Assembly (NCBI GenBank): GCA_963920705.1
Contig: OY987234.1
Coordinates: 3,627,351 to 3,691,350 of the forward strand
From: Odiellus spinosus
Lineage: Eukaryota > Arthropoda > Arachnida > Opiliones > Phalangiidae
Direction of reading: 5' to 3'
DNA length: 64,000 nucleotides
The position numbers and the translations under genes were made by a program. Below are positions 12,857 to 22,867 of this stretch, in pieces. The notes beneath the pieces are model-generated. The model ran no database searches. It was not told the origin of the DNA and worked only from the letters and a program-made list of their open reading frames with translations. The first letter of the stretch is position 1. Every line of letters begins with the position of its first letter.

Positions 12857-12928
12857 GGGTCCGTCCGGGAATCGAACCCGGGACCACTCGCACCCTAAGC
12901 GAGTATTATACCACTAAACCAACGGACC
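12857..12928 (-). tRNA. tRNA-Pro(AGG), consensus copy
   Basis: Second member of the pair with 7211-7282. T4 at 12849-12852. Confidence 0.93.
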
Positions 12929-15900
12929 CTTCCTGTGGTGAATTCCATCGGTCAGCTTACATTTCAGAAGATATTTACAATAAGATGCCCAGAACTAAAC
13001 ATCATTCCTAGTACAAAACGACGGTTCCGTCCGGGAATCGAACCCGGGACCACTCGCACCCTAAGCGAGCATTATACCACTTATCCAACGGTCCCTTCCT
13101 TTGTTGAACCCCATCGGTCAGCTTACATTTCAGAAGATAGTTACAAATAGATGCCCATAAGTAAACATGATTCATGGTACAAATCAATGAGTCCGTGTTG
13201 GAATCTAACCCGGGACCATTCGCACCCAAAGCGAGTATTATACCACTAAACCAACGGAGCTTTATTGTGGTGAATACCCTCGGTCAGCTTACATTTCAAA
13301 TGATAGTTACAAAAAGTTTCCCTTAATAAAGCATGATACAAAACGACGGGTCCGTCCGGGAATCGAACCCGTGACCACTCGCACCCTAAGCGAGTATTAT
13401 ACCACTAAACCAACGGACCCTTGATGAGTTGAACCCCATCGGTCAGCTTACATTTCAGAAGATATTTACAATAAGATGCTCAGAACTAAACATGATTCCT
13501 AGTACAAAACGACGGGTCCGTCCGGGAATCGAACCCGGGACCACTCGCGCCCTATTATACCACTAAACCAACGGACCCTTGCTGTGTTGAACCCCATCGG
13601 TCACCTTACATTTCAGAAGATAGTTACAATAAGATGCCCAGAACTATACATGATTCCTAGTACAAAACGACGGGTCCGTCCGGGAATCTAACCCGGGACC
13701 ATTCGCACCCAAAGCGAGTATTATACCTCTAAACCAACGGACCCTTGCTGTGATGAACCCCATCGGTCAGCTTACATTTCAGAAGATAGTTACAATAAGG
13801 TGCCCAAAATTAAACAAGATTCATGATTATGATACGAAACGACAGGTTCGTCCGGGAATCGAACCCGGGACCACTCGCACCCAAAACGAGTATTATACCA
13901 CTAAACCAACGGACCGTTATTGTGGTGAACCCCATCTATCAGCTTACATTTCAAATGATAGTTACAAAAAGATTCCCTTAATTAAGCATGATACAAAACG
14001 ACGGGTCCGTCCGACGGGACCACTCTTACCCTAAGCGAGTATTATACCACTAAACCAACGGAGCGTTATAGTGGTGAATACCCTCGGTAAGCTTACATTT
14101 CAAATGATAGTTACAAAAAGATTCCCTTAATTAAGCCTGATGCAAAACGACGGGTCCGACCAGGAATCGAACCCGGGTGAATTCCCTCGGTAAGCTTACA
14201 TTTCAAATGATAGTTACAAAAAGATTCCCTTAATTAAGCATGATACAAAACGACGGGTCCGTCCGGGAGTCGAACCCGGGACCACTCGCACCCTAAGCGA
14301 GTATTATACCACTAAACAGTCGGACCCTTGATGTGTTGAACCCCATTGGTCAGCTTACATTTCAGAAGATATTTACAATAAGATGCTCAGAACTAAACAT
14401 GATTCCTAGTACAAAACGACGGGTCCGTCCGGTAATCGAACCCGTGACCACTCGCACCCAAAGCGAGTATTATACCACTAAACCAACGGACCCTTGCTGT
14501 GTTGAAATCCATTGGTCAGCTTACATTTCAGAAGATAGTTACAATAAGGTGCCCAAAATTAAACAAGATTCATGGTTATGATACAAAACGACGGTTCCGT
14601 CCTGGAATCGAACCCGGGACCACTCGCACCCTAAGCGAGTATTATACCACTAAACCAACGGACCCTTCCTTTGTTGAACCCCATCGGTCAGCTTACATTT
14701 CAGAAGATAGTTACAAATAGATGCCCATAAGTAAACATGATTCATGGTACAAATCAATGAGTCCGTGTTGGAATCTAACCCGGGACCATTCGCACCCAAA
14801 GCGAGTATTATACCACTAAACCAACGAAGCTTCATTGTGGTGAATACCCTCGGTCAGCTTACATTTCAAATGATAGTTACAAAAAGTTTCCCTTAATAAA
14901 GCATGATACAAAACGACGGGTCCGTCCGGGAATCGACCCCGGGACCACTCGCACCCAAAGCGAGTATTATACCACTAAACCAACGGACCGTTATTGTGGT
15001 GAACCCCATCGATCAGCTTACATTTCAGAAGATAGTTACAAATAGATGCCCATAAGTAAACATGATTCATGGTACAAATCTATGAGTCCGTGTTGGAATC
15101 TAACCCGGGACCACTCGCATCCTAAGCGAGTATTATACCACTAAACCAACGGACCCTTGATGAGTTGCACCCCATCGGTCAGCTTACATTTCAGAAGATA
15201 TTTACAATAAGATGCTCAGAACTAAACATGATTCCTAGTACAAAACGACGGGTCCGTCCGGGAATCGAACCCGGGACCACTCGCACCCTATTATACCACT
15301 AAACCAACGGACCCTTGCTGTGTTGAACCCTATCGGTCAGCTTACATTTCAGAGGATAGTTACAAATAGATGCCCATAAGTAAACATGATTCATGGTACA
15401 AATCAATGAGTCCGTGTTGGAATCTAACCCGGGACCATTCGCACCCAAAGCGAGTATTATACCACTAAACCAACGAAGCTTTATTGTGGTGAATACCCTC
15501 GGTCAGCTTACATTTCAAATGATAGTTACAAAAAGTTTCCCTTAATAAAGCATGATACAAAACGACGGGTCCGTCCGGGAATCGACCCCGGGACCACTCG
15601 CACCCAAAGCGAGTATTATACCACTAAACCAACGGACCGTTATTGTGGTGAACCCCATCGATCAGCTTACATTTCAGAAGATAGTTACAAATAGATGCCC
15701 ATAAATAAACATGATTCATGGTACAAATCTATGAGTCCGTGTTGGAATCTAACCCGGGACCACTCGCATCCTAAGCGAGTATTATACCACTAAACCAACG
15801 GACCCTTGATGAGTTGAACCCCATCGGTCAGCTTACATTTCAGAAGATATTTACAATAAGATGCTCAGAACTAAACATGATTCCTAGTACAAAACGACGG

Positions 15901-16632
15901 GTCCGTCCGGGAATCGAACCTGGGACCACTCGCACCCTATTATACCACTAAACCAACGGACCCTTGCTGTGTTGAACCCCATCGGTCACCTTACATTTCA
16001 GAAGATAGTTACAATAAGATGCCCAGAACTATACATGATTCCTAGTACAAAACGACGGGTCCGTCCGGGAATCTAACCCGGGACCATTCGCACCCAAAGC
16101 GAGTATTATACCACTAAACCAACGGACCGTTATTATGGTGAACCCCATCTATCAGCTTACATTTCAAATGATAGTTACAAAAAGATTCCCTTGATTAAGC
16201 ATGATACAAAACGACGGGTCCGTCCGACGGGACCACACTTACCCTAAGCGAGTATTATACCACTAAACCAACGGAGCGTTATAGTGGTGAATACCCTCGG
16301 TAAGCTTACATTTCAAATGATAGTTACAAAAAGATTCCCTTAATTAAGCCTGATACAAAACGACGGGTCCGACCAGGAATCGAACCCGGGTGAATACCCT
16401 CGGTAAGCTTACATTTCAAATGATAGTTACAAAAAGATTCCCTTAATTAAGCATGATACAAAACGACGGGTCCGTCCGGGAGTCGAACCACTCGCACCCT
16501 AAGCGAGTATTATACCACTAAACCATCGGACCCTTGATGTGTTGAACCCCATCGGTCAGCTTACATTTCAGAAGATAGTTACAATAAGGTGCCCAAAATT
16601 AAACAAGATTCATGATTATGATACAAAACGAC

Positions 16633-16704
16633 GGGTCCGTCCGGGAATCGAACCCGGGACCACTCGCACCCTAAGCGAGTATTATACCACTAAACCAACG
16701 GACC
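16633..16704 (-). tRNA. tRNA-Pro(AGG), consensus copy
   Basis: First clean copy after the 5,646-bp duplication ends. T4 at 16625-16628. The next clean copy is only one unit away (16799). Confidence 0.93.
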
Positions 16705-16798
16705 CTTATTGTGAAGAACCCCATCGGTCAGCTTACATTTCAGAAGATAGTTACAATAAGATGCCCAGAACTAAACATGATTCCTAGTACAAAACGAC

Positions 16799-16870
16799 GG
16801 GTCCGTCCGGGAATCGAACCCGGGACCACTCGCACCCTAAGCGAGTATTATACCACTAAACCAACGGACC
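16799..16870 (-). tRNA. tRNA-Pro(AGG), consensus copy
   Basis: T4 at 16791-16794. Heads a block that recurs at 17634, 18767 and 19589, each time followed by a TGG-type copy (17806, 18939; anticodon-switched at 19761; insertion-bearing at 16971). Confidence 0.93.
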
Positions 16871-16970
16871 CCTGCTCTGTTGATCCCCATCGGTCAGCTT
16901 ACATTTCAGAAGATAGTTACAAAAAGGTGCCCAAAATTAAACAAGATTCATGGTTATGATACAAAACGAC

Positions 16971-17055
16971 GGGTCCGTCCGGGAATCGAACCCGGGAATC
17001 GAACCCGGGACCACTCGCACCCAAAGCGAGTATTATACCACTAAACCAACGGACC
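16971..17055 (-). pseudogene. tRNA-Pro(TGG) copy with 13-bp internal duplication
   Basis: Length is 85 instead of 72 because GGGAATCGAACCC (plus strand) is present twice in tandem, doubling the T loop and B box. The rest equals the TGG consensus. A normal T arm could still form with either half but the product would carry 13 extra bases, so it is probably not a working tRNA. Two overlapping B boxes remain for TFIIIC. Confidence 0.85.
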
Positions 17056-17633
17056 GTTTTTGTGCTGAACCGCATCGATCAGCTTACATTTCAGAAGATA
17101 ATTACAAATAGATGCCCATAAGTAAACATGATTCATGGTACAAATCAATGAGTCCGTGTTGGAATCTAACCCGGGACCACTCGTACCCTAAGCGAGTATT
17201 ATACCACTAAACCAACGGACCCTTGATGTGATGAACCCCATCGGTCAGCTTACATTTCAGAAGATAATTACAATAAGATGCTCAGAACTTATTCCTAGTA
17301 CAAAACTACGGGTCCGTCCGGGAATCGAACCCGGGACCACTCGCACCCTATTATACCACTAAACCAACGGACCCTTGCTGTGTTGAACCCCATCGGTCAC
17401 CTTACATTTCAGAAGATAGTTACAATAAGATGCCCAGAACTAAACATGATTCCTAGTACAAAACGACGGGTTCGTCCGGGAATCTAACCCGGGACCACTC
17501 GCACCCTAAGCGAGTATTATACCACTAAACCAACGGACCCTTATTGTGAAGAACCCCATCGGTCAGCTTACATTTCAGAAGATAGTTACAATAAGATGCC
17601 CAGAACTAAACATGATTCCTAGTACAAAACGAC

Positions 17634-17705
17634 GGGTCCGTCCGGGAATCGAACCCGGGACCACTCGCACCCTAAGCGAGTATTATACCACTAAACCAAC
17701 GGACC
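17634..17705 (-). tRNA. tRNA-Pro(AGG), consensus copy
   Basis: T4 at 17626-17629. Recurs at 18767 (offset 1,133) and 19589 (offset 1,955). Confidence 0.93.
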
Positions 17706-17805
17706 CCTGCTCTGTTGATCCCCATCGGTCAGCTTACATTTCAGAAGATAGTTACAAAAAGGTGCCCAAAATTAAACAAGATTCATGGTTATGATACAAA
17801 ACGAC

Positions 17806-17877
17806 GGGTCCGTCCGGGAATCGAACCCGGGACCACTCGCACCCAAAGCGAGTATTATACCACTAAACCAACGGACC
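17806..17877 (-). tRNA. tRNA-Pro(TGG), consensus copy, reference for TGG type
   Basis: Same body as the AGG gene with one change at position 34: loop TTTGGGT gives anticodon UGG, reading CCA and CCG. T4 at 17798-17801. 5' flank reads GCACAAAAAC upstream of G1 on the minus strand, unlike the AGG-type flank. Confidence 0.93.
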
Positions 17878-18766
17878 GTTTTTGTGCTGAACCGCATCGA
17901 TCAGCTTACATTTCAGAAGATAATTACAAATAGATGCCCATAAGTAAACATGATTCATGGTACAAATCAATGAGTCCGTGTTGGAATCTAACCCGGGACC
18001 ACTCGTACCCTAAGCGAGTATTATACCACTAAACCAACGGACCCTTGATGTGATGAACCCCATCGGTCAGCTTACATTTCAGAAGATAATTACAATAAGA
18101 TGCTCAGAACTTATTCCTAGTACAAAACTACGGGTCCGTCCGGGAATCGAACCCGGGACCACTCGCACCCTATTATACCACTAAACCAACGGACCCTTGC
18201 TGTGTTGAACCCCATCGGTCACCTTACATTTCAGAAGATAGTTACAATAAGATGCCCAGAACTAAACATGATTCCTAGTACAAAACGACGGGTTCGTCCG
18301 GGAATCTAACCCGGGACCATTCGCACCCAAAGCGAGTATTATACCTCTAAACCAACGGACCCTTACTATTCAGAAGATAGTTACAATAAGGTGCCAAAAC
18401 TTAAACAAGATTCATGATTATGATACAAAACGACGGGTCCGTCCGGGAATCGAACCCGCGACCACTCGCACCCAAAGCGAGTATTATACCACTAAACCAA
18501 CGGACCGTTATTGTTGTGAACCCCATCGATCAGCTTACATTTCAGAAGATAGTTACAAATCGATGCCCAGAAGTAAACATGATTCATGGAACAAATCTAT
18601 GAGTCCGTTTTGGAATCTAACCCGGGACCACTCGCACCCTAAGCGAGTATTATACCACTAAACCAACGGACCCTTATTGTGAAGAACCCCATCGGTCAGC
18701 TTACATTTCAGAAGATAGTTACAATAAGATGCCCAGAACTAAACATGATTCCTAGTACAAAACGAC

Positions 18767-18838
18767 GGGTCCGTCCGGGAATCGAACCCGGGACCACTCG
18801 CACCCTAAGCGAGTATTATACCACTAAACCAACGGACC
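18767..18838 (-). tRNA. tRNA-Pro(AGG), consensus copy
   Basis: Copy of 17634-17705 in the 1,133-bp repeat. T4 at 18759-18762. Confidence 0.93.
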
Positions 18839-18938
18839 CCTGCTCTGTTGATCCCCATCGGTCAGCTTACATTTCAGAAGATAGTTACAAAAAGGTGCCC
18901 AAAATTAAACAAGATTCATGGTTATGATACAAAACGAC

Positions 18939-19010
18939 GGGTCCGTCCGGGAATCGAACCCGGGACCACTCGCACCCAAAGCGAGTATTATACCACTAAA
19001 CCAACGGACC
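18939..19010 (-). tRNA. tRNA-Pro(TGG), consensus copy
   Basis: Copy of 17806-17877 in the 1,133-bp repeat. T4 at 18931-18934. Confidence 0.93.
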
Positions 19011-19588
19011 GTTTTTGTGCTGAACCGCATCGATCAGCTTACATTTCAGAAGATAATTACAAATAGATGCCCATAAGTAAACATGATTCATGGTACAAAT
19101 CAATGAGTCCGTGTTGGAATCTAACCCGGGACCACTCGTACCCTAAGCGAGTATTATACCACTAAACCAACGGACCCTTGATGTGATGAACCCCATCGGT
19201 CAGCTTACATTTCAGAAGATAATTACAATAAGATGCTCAGAACTTATTCCTAGTACAAAACTACGGGTCCGTCCGGGAATCGAACCCGGGACCACTCGCA
19301 CCCTATTATACCACTAAACCAACGGACCCTTGCTGTGTTGAACCCCATCGGTCACCTTACATTTCAGAAGATAGTTACAATAAGATGCCCAGAACTAAAC
19401 ATGATTCCTAGTACAAAACGACGGGTTCGTCCGGGAATCTAACCCGGGACCACTCGCACCCTAAGCGAGTATTATACCACTAAACCAACGGACCCTTATT
19501 GTGAAGAACCCCATCGGTCAGCTTACATTTCAGAAGATAGTTACAATAAGATGCCCAGAACTAAACATGATTCCTAGTACAAAACGAC

Positions 19589-19660
19589 GGGTCCGTCCGG
19601 GAATCGAACCCGGGACCACTCGCACCCTAAGCGAGTATTATACCACTAAACCAACGGACC
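19589..19660 (-). tRNA. tRNA-Pro(AGG), consensus copy
   Basis: Copy of 17634-17705 in the 1,955-bp repeat. T4 at 19581-19584. Last consensus AGG copy before the island. Confidence 0.93.
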
Positions 19661-19760
19661 CCTGCTCTGTTGATCCCCATCGGTCAGCTTACATTTCAGA
19701 AGATAGTTACAAAAAGGTGCCCAAAATTAAACAAGATTCATGGTTATGATACAAAACGAC

Positions 19761-19832
19761 GGGTCCGTCCGGGAATCGAACCCGGGACCACTCGCACCGA
19801 AAGCGAGTATTATACCACTAAACCAACGGACC
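19761..19832 (-). tRNA. tRNA-Pro body with Arg anticodon UCG
   Basis: Identical to the TGG genes at 17806 and 18939 except one base: the loop is TTTCGGT, so positions 34-36 read UCG, which pairs with the Arg codon CGA. Both stems, A box, B box and T4 (19753-19756) are intact, so it looks transcribable. A35 or G35/G36 are identity elements for ProRS in many systems, so charging is uncertain. It may be a mischarging tRNA, an Arg tRNA with a Pro body, or simply inert. Confidence 0.85.
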
Positions 19833-20888
19833 GTTTTTGTGCTGAACCGCATCGATCAGCTTACATTTCAGAAGATAATTACAAATAGATGCCCATAAGT
19901 AAACATGATTCATGGTACAAATCAATGAGTCCGTGTTGGAATCTAACCCGGGACCACTCGTACCCTAAGCGAGTATTATACCACTAAACCAACGGACCCT
20001 TGATGTGATGAACCCCATCGGTCAGCTTACATTTCAGAAGATAATTACAATAAGATGCTCAGAACTTATTCCTAGTACAAAACTACGGGTCCGTCCGGGA
20101 ATCGAACCCGGGACCACTCGCACCCTATTATACCACTAAACCAACGGACCCTTGCTGTGTTGAACCCCATCGGTCACCTTACATTTCAGAAGATAGTTAC
20201 AATAAGATGCCCAGAACTAAACATGATTCCTAGTACAAAACGACGGGTTCGTCCGGGAATCTAACCCGGGACCATTCGCACCCAAAGCGAGTATTATACC
20301 TCTAAACCAACGGACCCTTACATTTCAGAAGATAGTTACAATAAGGTGCCAAAAATTAAACAAGATTCATGATTATGATACAAAACGACGGGTCCGTCCG
20401 GGAATCGAACCCGCGACCACTCGCACCCAAAGCGAGTATTATACCACTAAACCAACGGACCGTTATTGTTGTGAACCCCATCGATCAGCTTACATTTCAG
20501 AAGATAGTTACAAATCGATGCCCAGAAGTAAACATGATTCATGGAACAAATCTATGAGTCCGTTTTGGAATCTAACCCGGGACCATTCGCACCCAAAGCG
20601 AGTATTATACCACTAAACCAACGGGCCGTTATTGTTGTGAACCCCATCGATCAGCTTACATTTCAGAAGATAGTTACAAATCGATGCCCAGAAGTAAACA
20701 TGATTCATGGAACAAATCTATGAGTCCGTTTTGGAATCTAACCCGGGACCATTCGCACCCAAAGCGAGTATTATACCACTAAACCAACGGAGCGTTATTG
20801 TGGTGAATACCCTCGGTCAGCTTACATTTCAAATGATAGTTACAAAAAGATTCCCTTAATTAAGCATGATACAAAACGACGGGTCCGT

Positions 20889-20932
20889 CCGGGAGTCGAA
20901 CCCGGGACCACTCGCACCCTAAGCGAGTATTA
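20889..20932 (-). pseudogene. 3' part of a tRNA-Pro(AGG) copy at the island border
   Basis: Holds C73, acceptor 3' strand, T arm (loop TTCGACT, one change), variable loop and anticodon arm, then breaks off at the D stem. The T4 is present just beyond its 3' end. Together with 39559-39595 it marks the insertion point of the island. Confidence 0.85.
20916..20932. repeat. 17-bp direct repeat, left border of island
   Basis: ACCCTAAGCGAGTATTA, tRNA anticodon-arm sequence, identical to 39559-39575. Fits a target-site duplication, though the array context could also provide it by homology. Confidence 0.7.
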
Positions 20933-20958
20933 AAACCGGGCCGTTGCCGGCCAGGTTT
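20933..20958. repeat. hairpin at the island border
   Basis: AAACC, G, GGCC, a six-base loop, GGCC, A, GGTTT: two arms of nine pairs with one internal mismatch, beginning at the first base after the broken tRNA copy. Confidence 0.6.
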
Positions 20959-21076
20959 ATTTATAGGTCTCTCACAATTTCATCAGAAACGTCTATGGAG
21001 ATTACCCTTATGAGGTGGTAATTTTTTTCGTCTTGATAACTGGAATCTTCGTCTGCTTCGTCTCCCGACCGCGAGC

Positions 21077-21345
21077 CGTTTCATTGAGAGTTTGCATTCG
21101 AGAGAGAACAATATGTTAGGATCATGGGGGTACTCTTATATTTTTCTATACATTTCGGATGAATACTAAGACTGAGATAACAAAAGCTTTATAGATAACG
21201 TTGAAACACCGTGAAAGACGACGTTTCACTGGGAGTTTGCATTCGAAAGAGATAAATGTGTTAGATTTACAAGGGTGTTCTATTATACTTTTATTATACT
21301 TTTATTATGTTGAATACTAAGACTGAATAACAGTAGCTTTGATAA
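21077..21345. repeat. two diverged tandem copies of about 144 bp
   Basis: Both copies share CGTTTCAyTGrGAGTTTGC near the start and GAATACTAAGACTGA with a following TAGCTTT/AAGCTTT near the end. Confidence 0.65.
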
Positions 21346-21783
21346 CATTGGAAAAAAAGACGGAAAAAATGATAACGTTGGTGTATGAAGTTGAATAAAA
21401 AACTTGTGTCTAATTAAATATAAATAATAAAGCAAAACGCGAGAGATACAAACGATATATGTTTTTGGTTTAAAAGATATAGGACGATGCCTAGAATTCT
21501 ACGTATTGCGTCTAATGCAAAACAGTGTTTTTAACGTTTATAGTGCGAACTGGATTTTTTTTATCAATGATTATAAGCCGCAGGGTAACAAACTTGGGTA
21601 TTATACATTAGCCCAAATGGTATATAACGGTAAGATTTTGAAATGTCTTAGAAAATGGACTCTGAGACAGACGTACAATAAATTTATTTAGTTATAAAAG
21701 TTGGCGGGAAATTTAAATTATGCTGCAGAATTTAAAGGAGTCTAGAAAGGATACGGATATAAGAACAAAATTGGACACACGCG

Positions 21784-21900
21784 CGATAGGACACAATAAC
21801 GATGGGATATAATCTCGATGGGACGCAATCTCGACAGAACATAATGTCGATGCGACACAAACTTGATAGACCATAATCTTCATGTACATAATCTCAAGTG
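21784..21900. repeat. degenerate minisatellite
   Basis: Six or so imperfect repeats of about 18 bp built on the pattern CGATGGGACACAATCT. Confidence 0.55.
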
Positions 21901-22634
21901 GAATCTTTATCGATAGTTCACAACCTCGAATGGACATTTTGTTTCCTTGCCCTTCTTGTAACAATCTCAGTCTGATTTAGTTGCAGTCGACGCGAAGTCA
22001 GCCCCTTTAGAGTATTCGAACTTTCAGTACTATCACGTGTTCGACATAACGAACTTTCGGACTCGTCGTCCAATTCTTACAATGGGATGGAAATACGTTT
22101 TTCAGTTGGCCTATCGCCAGTAGGCCAAATCCGTTTTTTAAGGGACGTCGACGTAGTTTTTCGAGAGTTAAAAGTCATTTTCGCCTCTGGATAGAACACA
22201 TTCTTTCTCTGTCATTCATGCATTCAACATCGTGTAAAAAAAAGTCAACGTCTCTTGCCTGCTGCAGAGGTGGAAGTTCCGTGGTGACGCCTAGAATGTC
22301 CTAGCCTTCAAGGATTAGGATAGGCCAAGTAGAGGACAAGTAGTGGAAAGATGCCTGGGGCCATCATCCAGCACATCTTTTGGACAGCAGAGTAAAGGAA
22401 GACTTACGTTTCTTTAGGAACAGTGCGGAGGAATTGGCATAGGTTTTTGCAAATATGTTCTTTAACGCGATGTTGTTTTTACGACTTCGTTTTCTTTTTT
22501 TGCAGGGCTCTCTGAATTTATGAGAATTATACTTGTAATAATAAAGTTTAATGTTTATTCTGGTCTCGATCGTCTCGTTAATTCTCGAGTAGATATTTTA
22601 GTATCTTAGTGGATGTTCATGGTAATCACTTTTT

Positions 22635-22776
22635 TTTAAATGAACTAAAGACGATTGAAGATTAAACCTCGTTTATTGAGCGCGATCATTCCTCTGATCC
22701 TTTGTCGTACATGTTACTTCATAGGTCAACTCTCATGCGCTGACCTGCCACCTAGGAGCGAGTTCACTACGTAATA
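22635..22776 (-). repeat. 3' LTR of G1
   Basis: 142 bp shared with 27634-27775. On the minus strand it follows an A-rich tract ending GGAACA. Confidence 0.85.
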
Positions 22777-22867
22777 TGTTCCTTTTTTTTTTTTTTTTTT
22801 TTTTAACATCAGAACATTGAACAAAGTTTTAAAACATTATATATAATTTTTTTTTTTTTTTTTTTTT

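Larger units (their letters stand above)
4741..16032. repeat. 5,646-bp tandem segmental duplication
   Basis: 4741-10386 and 10387-16032 are two near-identical blocks of about 34 tRNA units. All features line up at a constant offset of 5,646, including single-base oddities. The junctions fall in the shared spacer ACATGATTC, as expected from unequal crossing-over. Confidence 0.9.
17546..20560. repeat. nested tandem duplications of 1,133, 822 and 1,955 bp
   Basis: A block led by the AGG copy at 17634 recurs at 18767 and 19589. Offsets 1,133 and 822 add up to 1,955, the offset shared by the flanking unit at 18435/20390. Confidence 0.85.
2317..20932 (-). repeat. tRNA-Pro tandem array A (about 110 units)
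   Basis: Head-to-tail units of about 166 bp, each with one tRNA-Pro-like copy of 72 nt on the minus strand and about 94 bp of spacer. The count is estimated from span divided by period. Several spacer types recur: one with TTCCTAGTACAAAACGAC before the tRNA 3' end, one with GGTTATGATACAAAACGAC, one with CTTAATTAAGCATGATAC, and one without an oligo-A terminator (GGTACAAATCTATGAG). Copies fall into AGG genes, TGG genes, an 8-base deletion class and a class lacking C56. The array begins right after the Helitron fragment and stops inside a tRNA copy at 20932, where the transposon island starts. Short open frames here (peptides like PGIEPGTTRTLSEYYTTKPTDP) are chance translations of the antisense tRNA sequence, not genes. 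Confidence 0.97.
20933..22634. other. island left part, anonymous AT-rich DNA
   Basis: No convincing gene. The short open frames have no recognisable similarity. Three things can be seen: a hairpin at the very border (20933-20958), two diverged tandem copies of a block of about 140 bp (21077-21345), and a run of degenerate short repeats (about 21784-21900). Near 22490-22505 a T-rich tract ends in TTGCAG and is followed 40 bp later by AATAAA (22541), which could be a last-exon or transposon 3' end, but nothing else supports a gene. Confidence 0.6.

Noticed and set aside
2310-20930. Plus- and minus-strand small open frames inside array A as protein genes
   Set aside because: They are translations of tRNA units and spacers, shift frame from unit to unit and share only tRNA-derived peptides.
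20933-20958. Hairpin as the 3' end of the Helitron at the window start
   Set aside because: Helitron 3' ends carry CTRR after the hairpin and insert at AT without duplication; neither is seen and the location is 18 kb away in the array.
21506-21691. 61-residue open frame in the anonymous island DNA
   Set aside because: AT-rich, isolated, no similarity recognised and no supporting signals.
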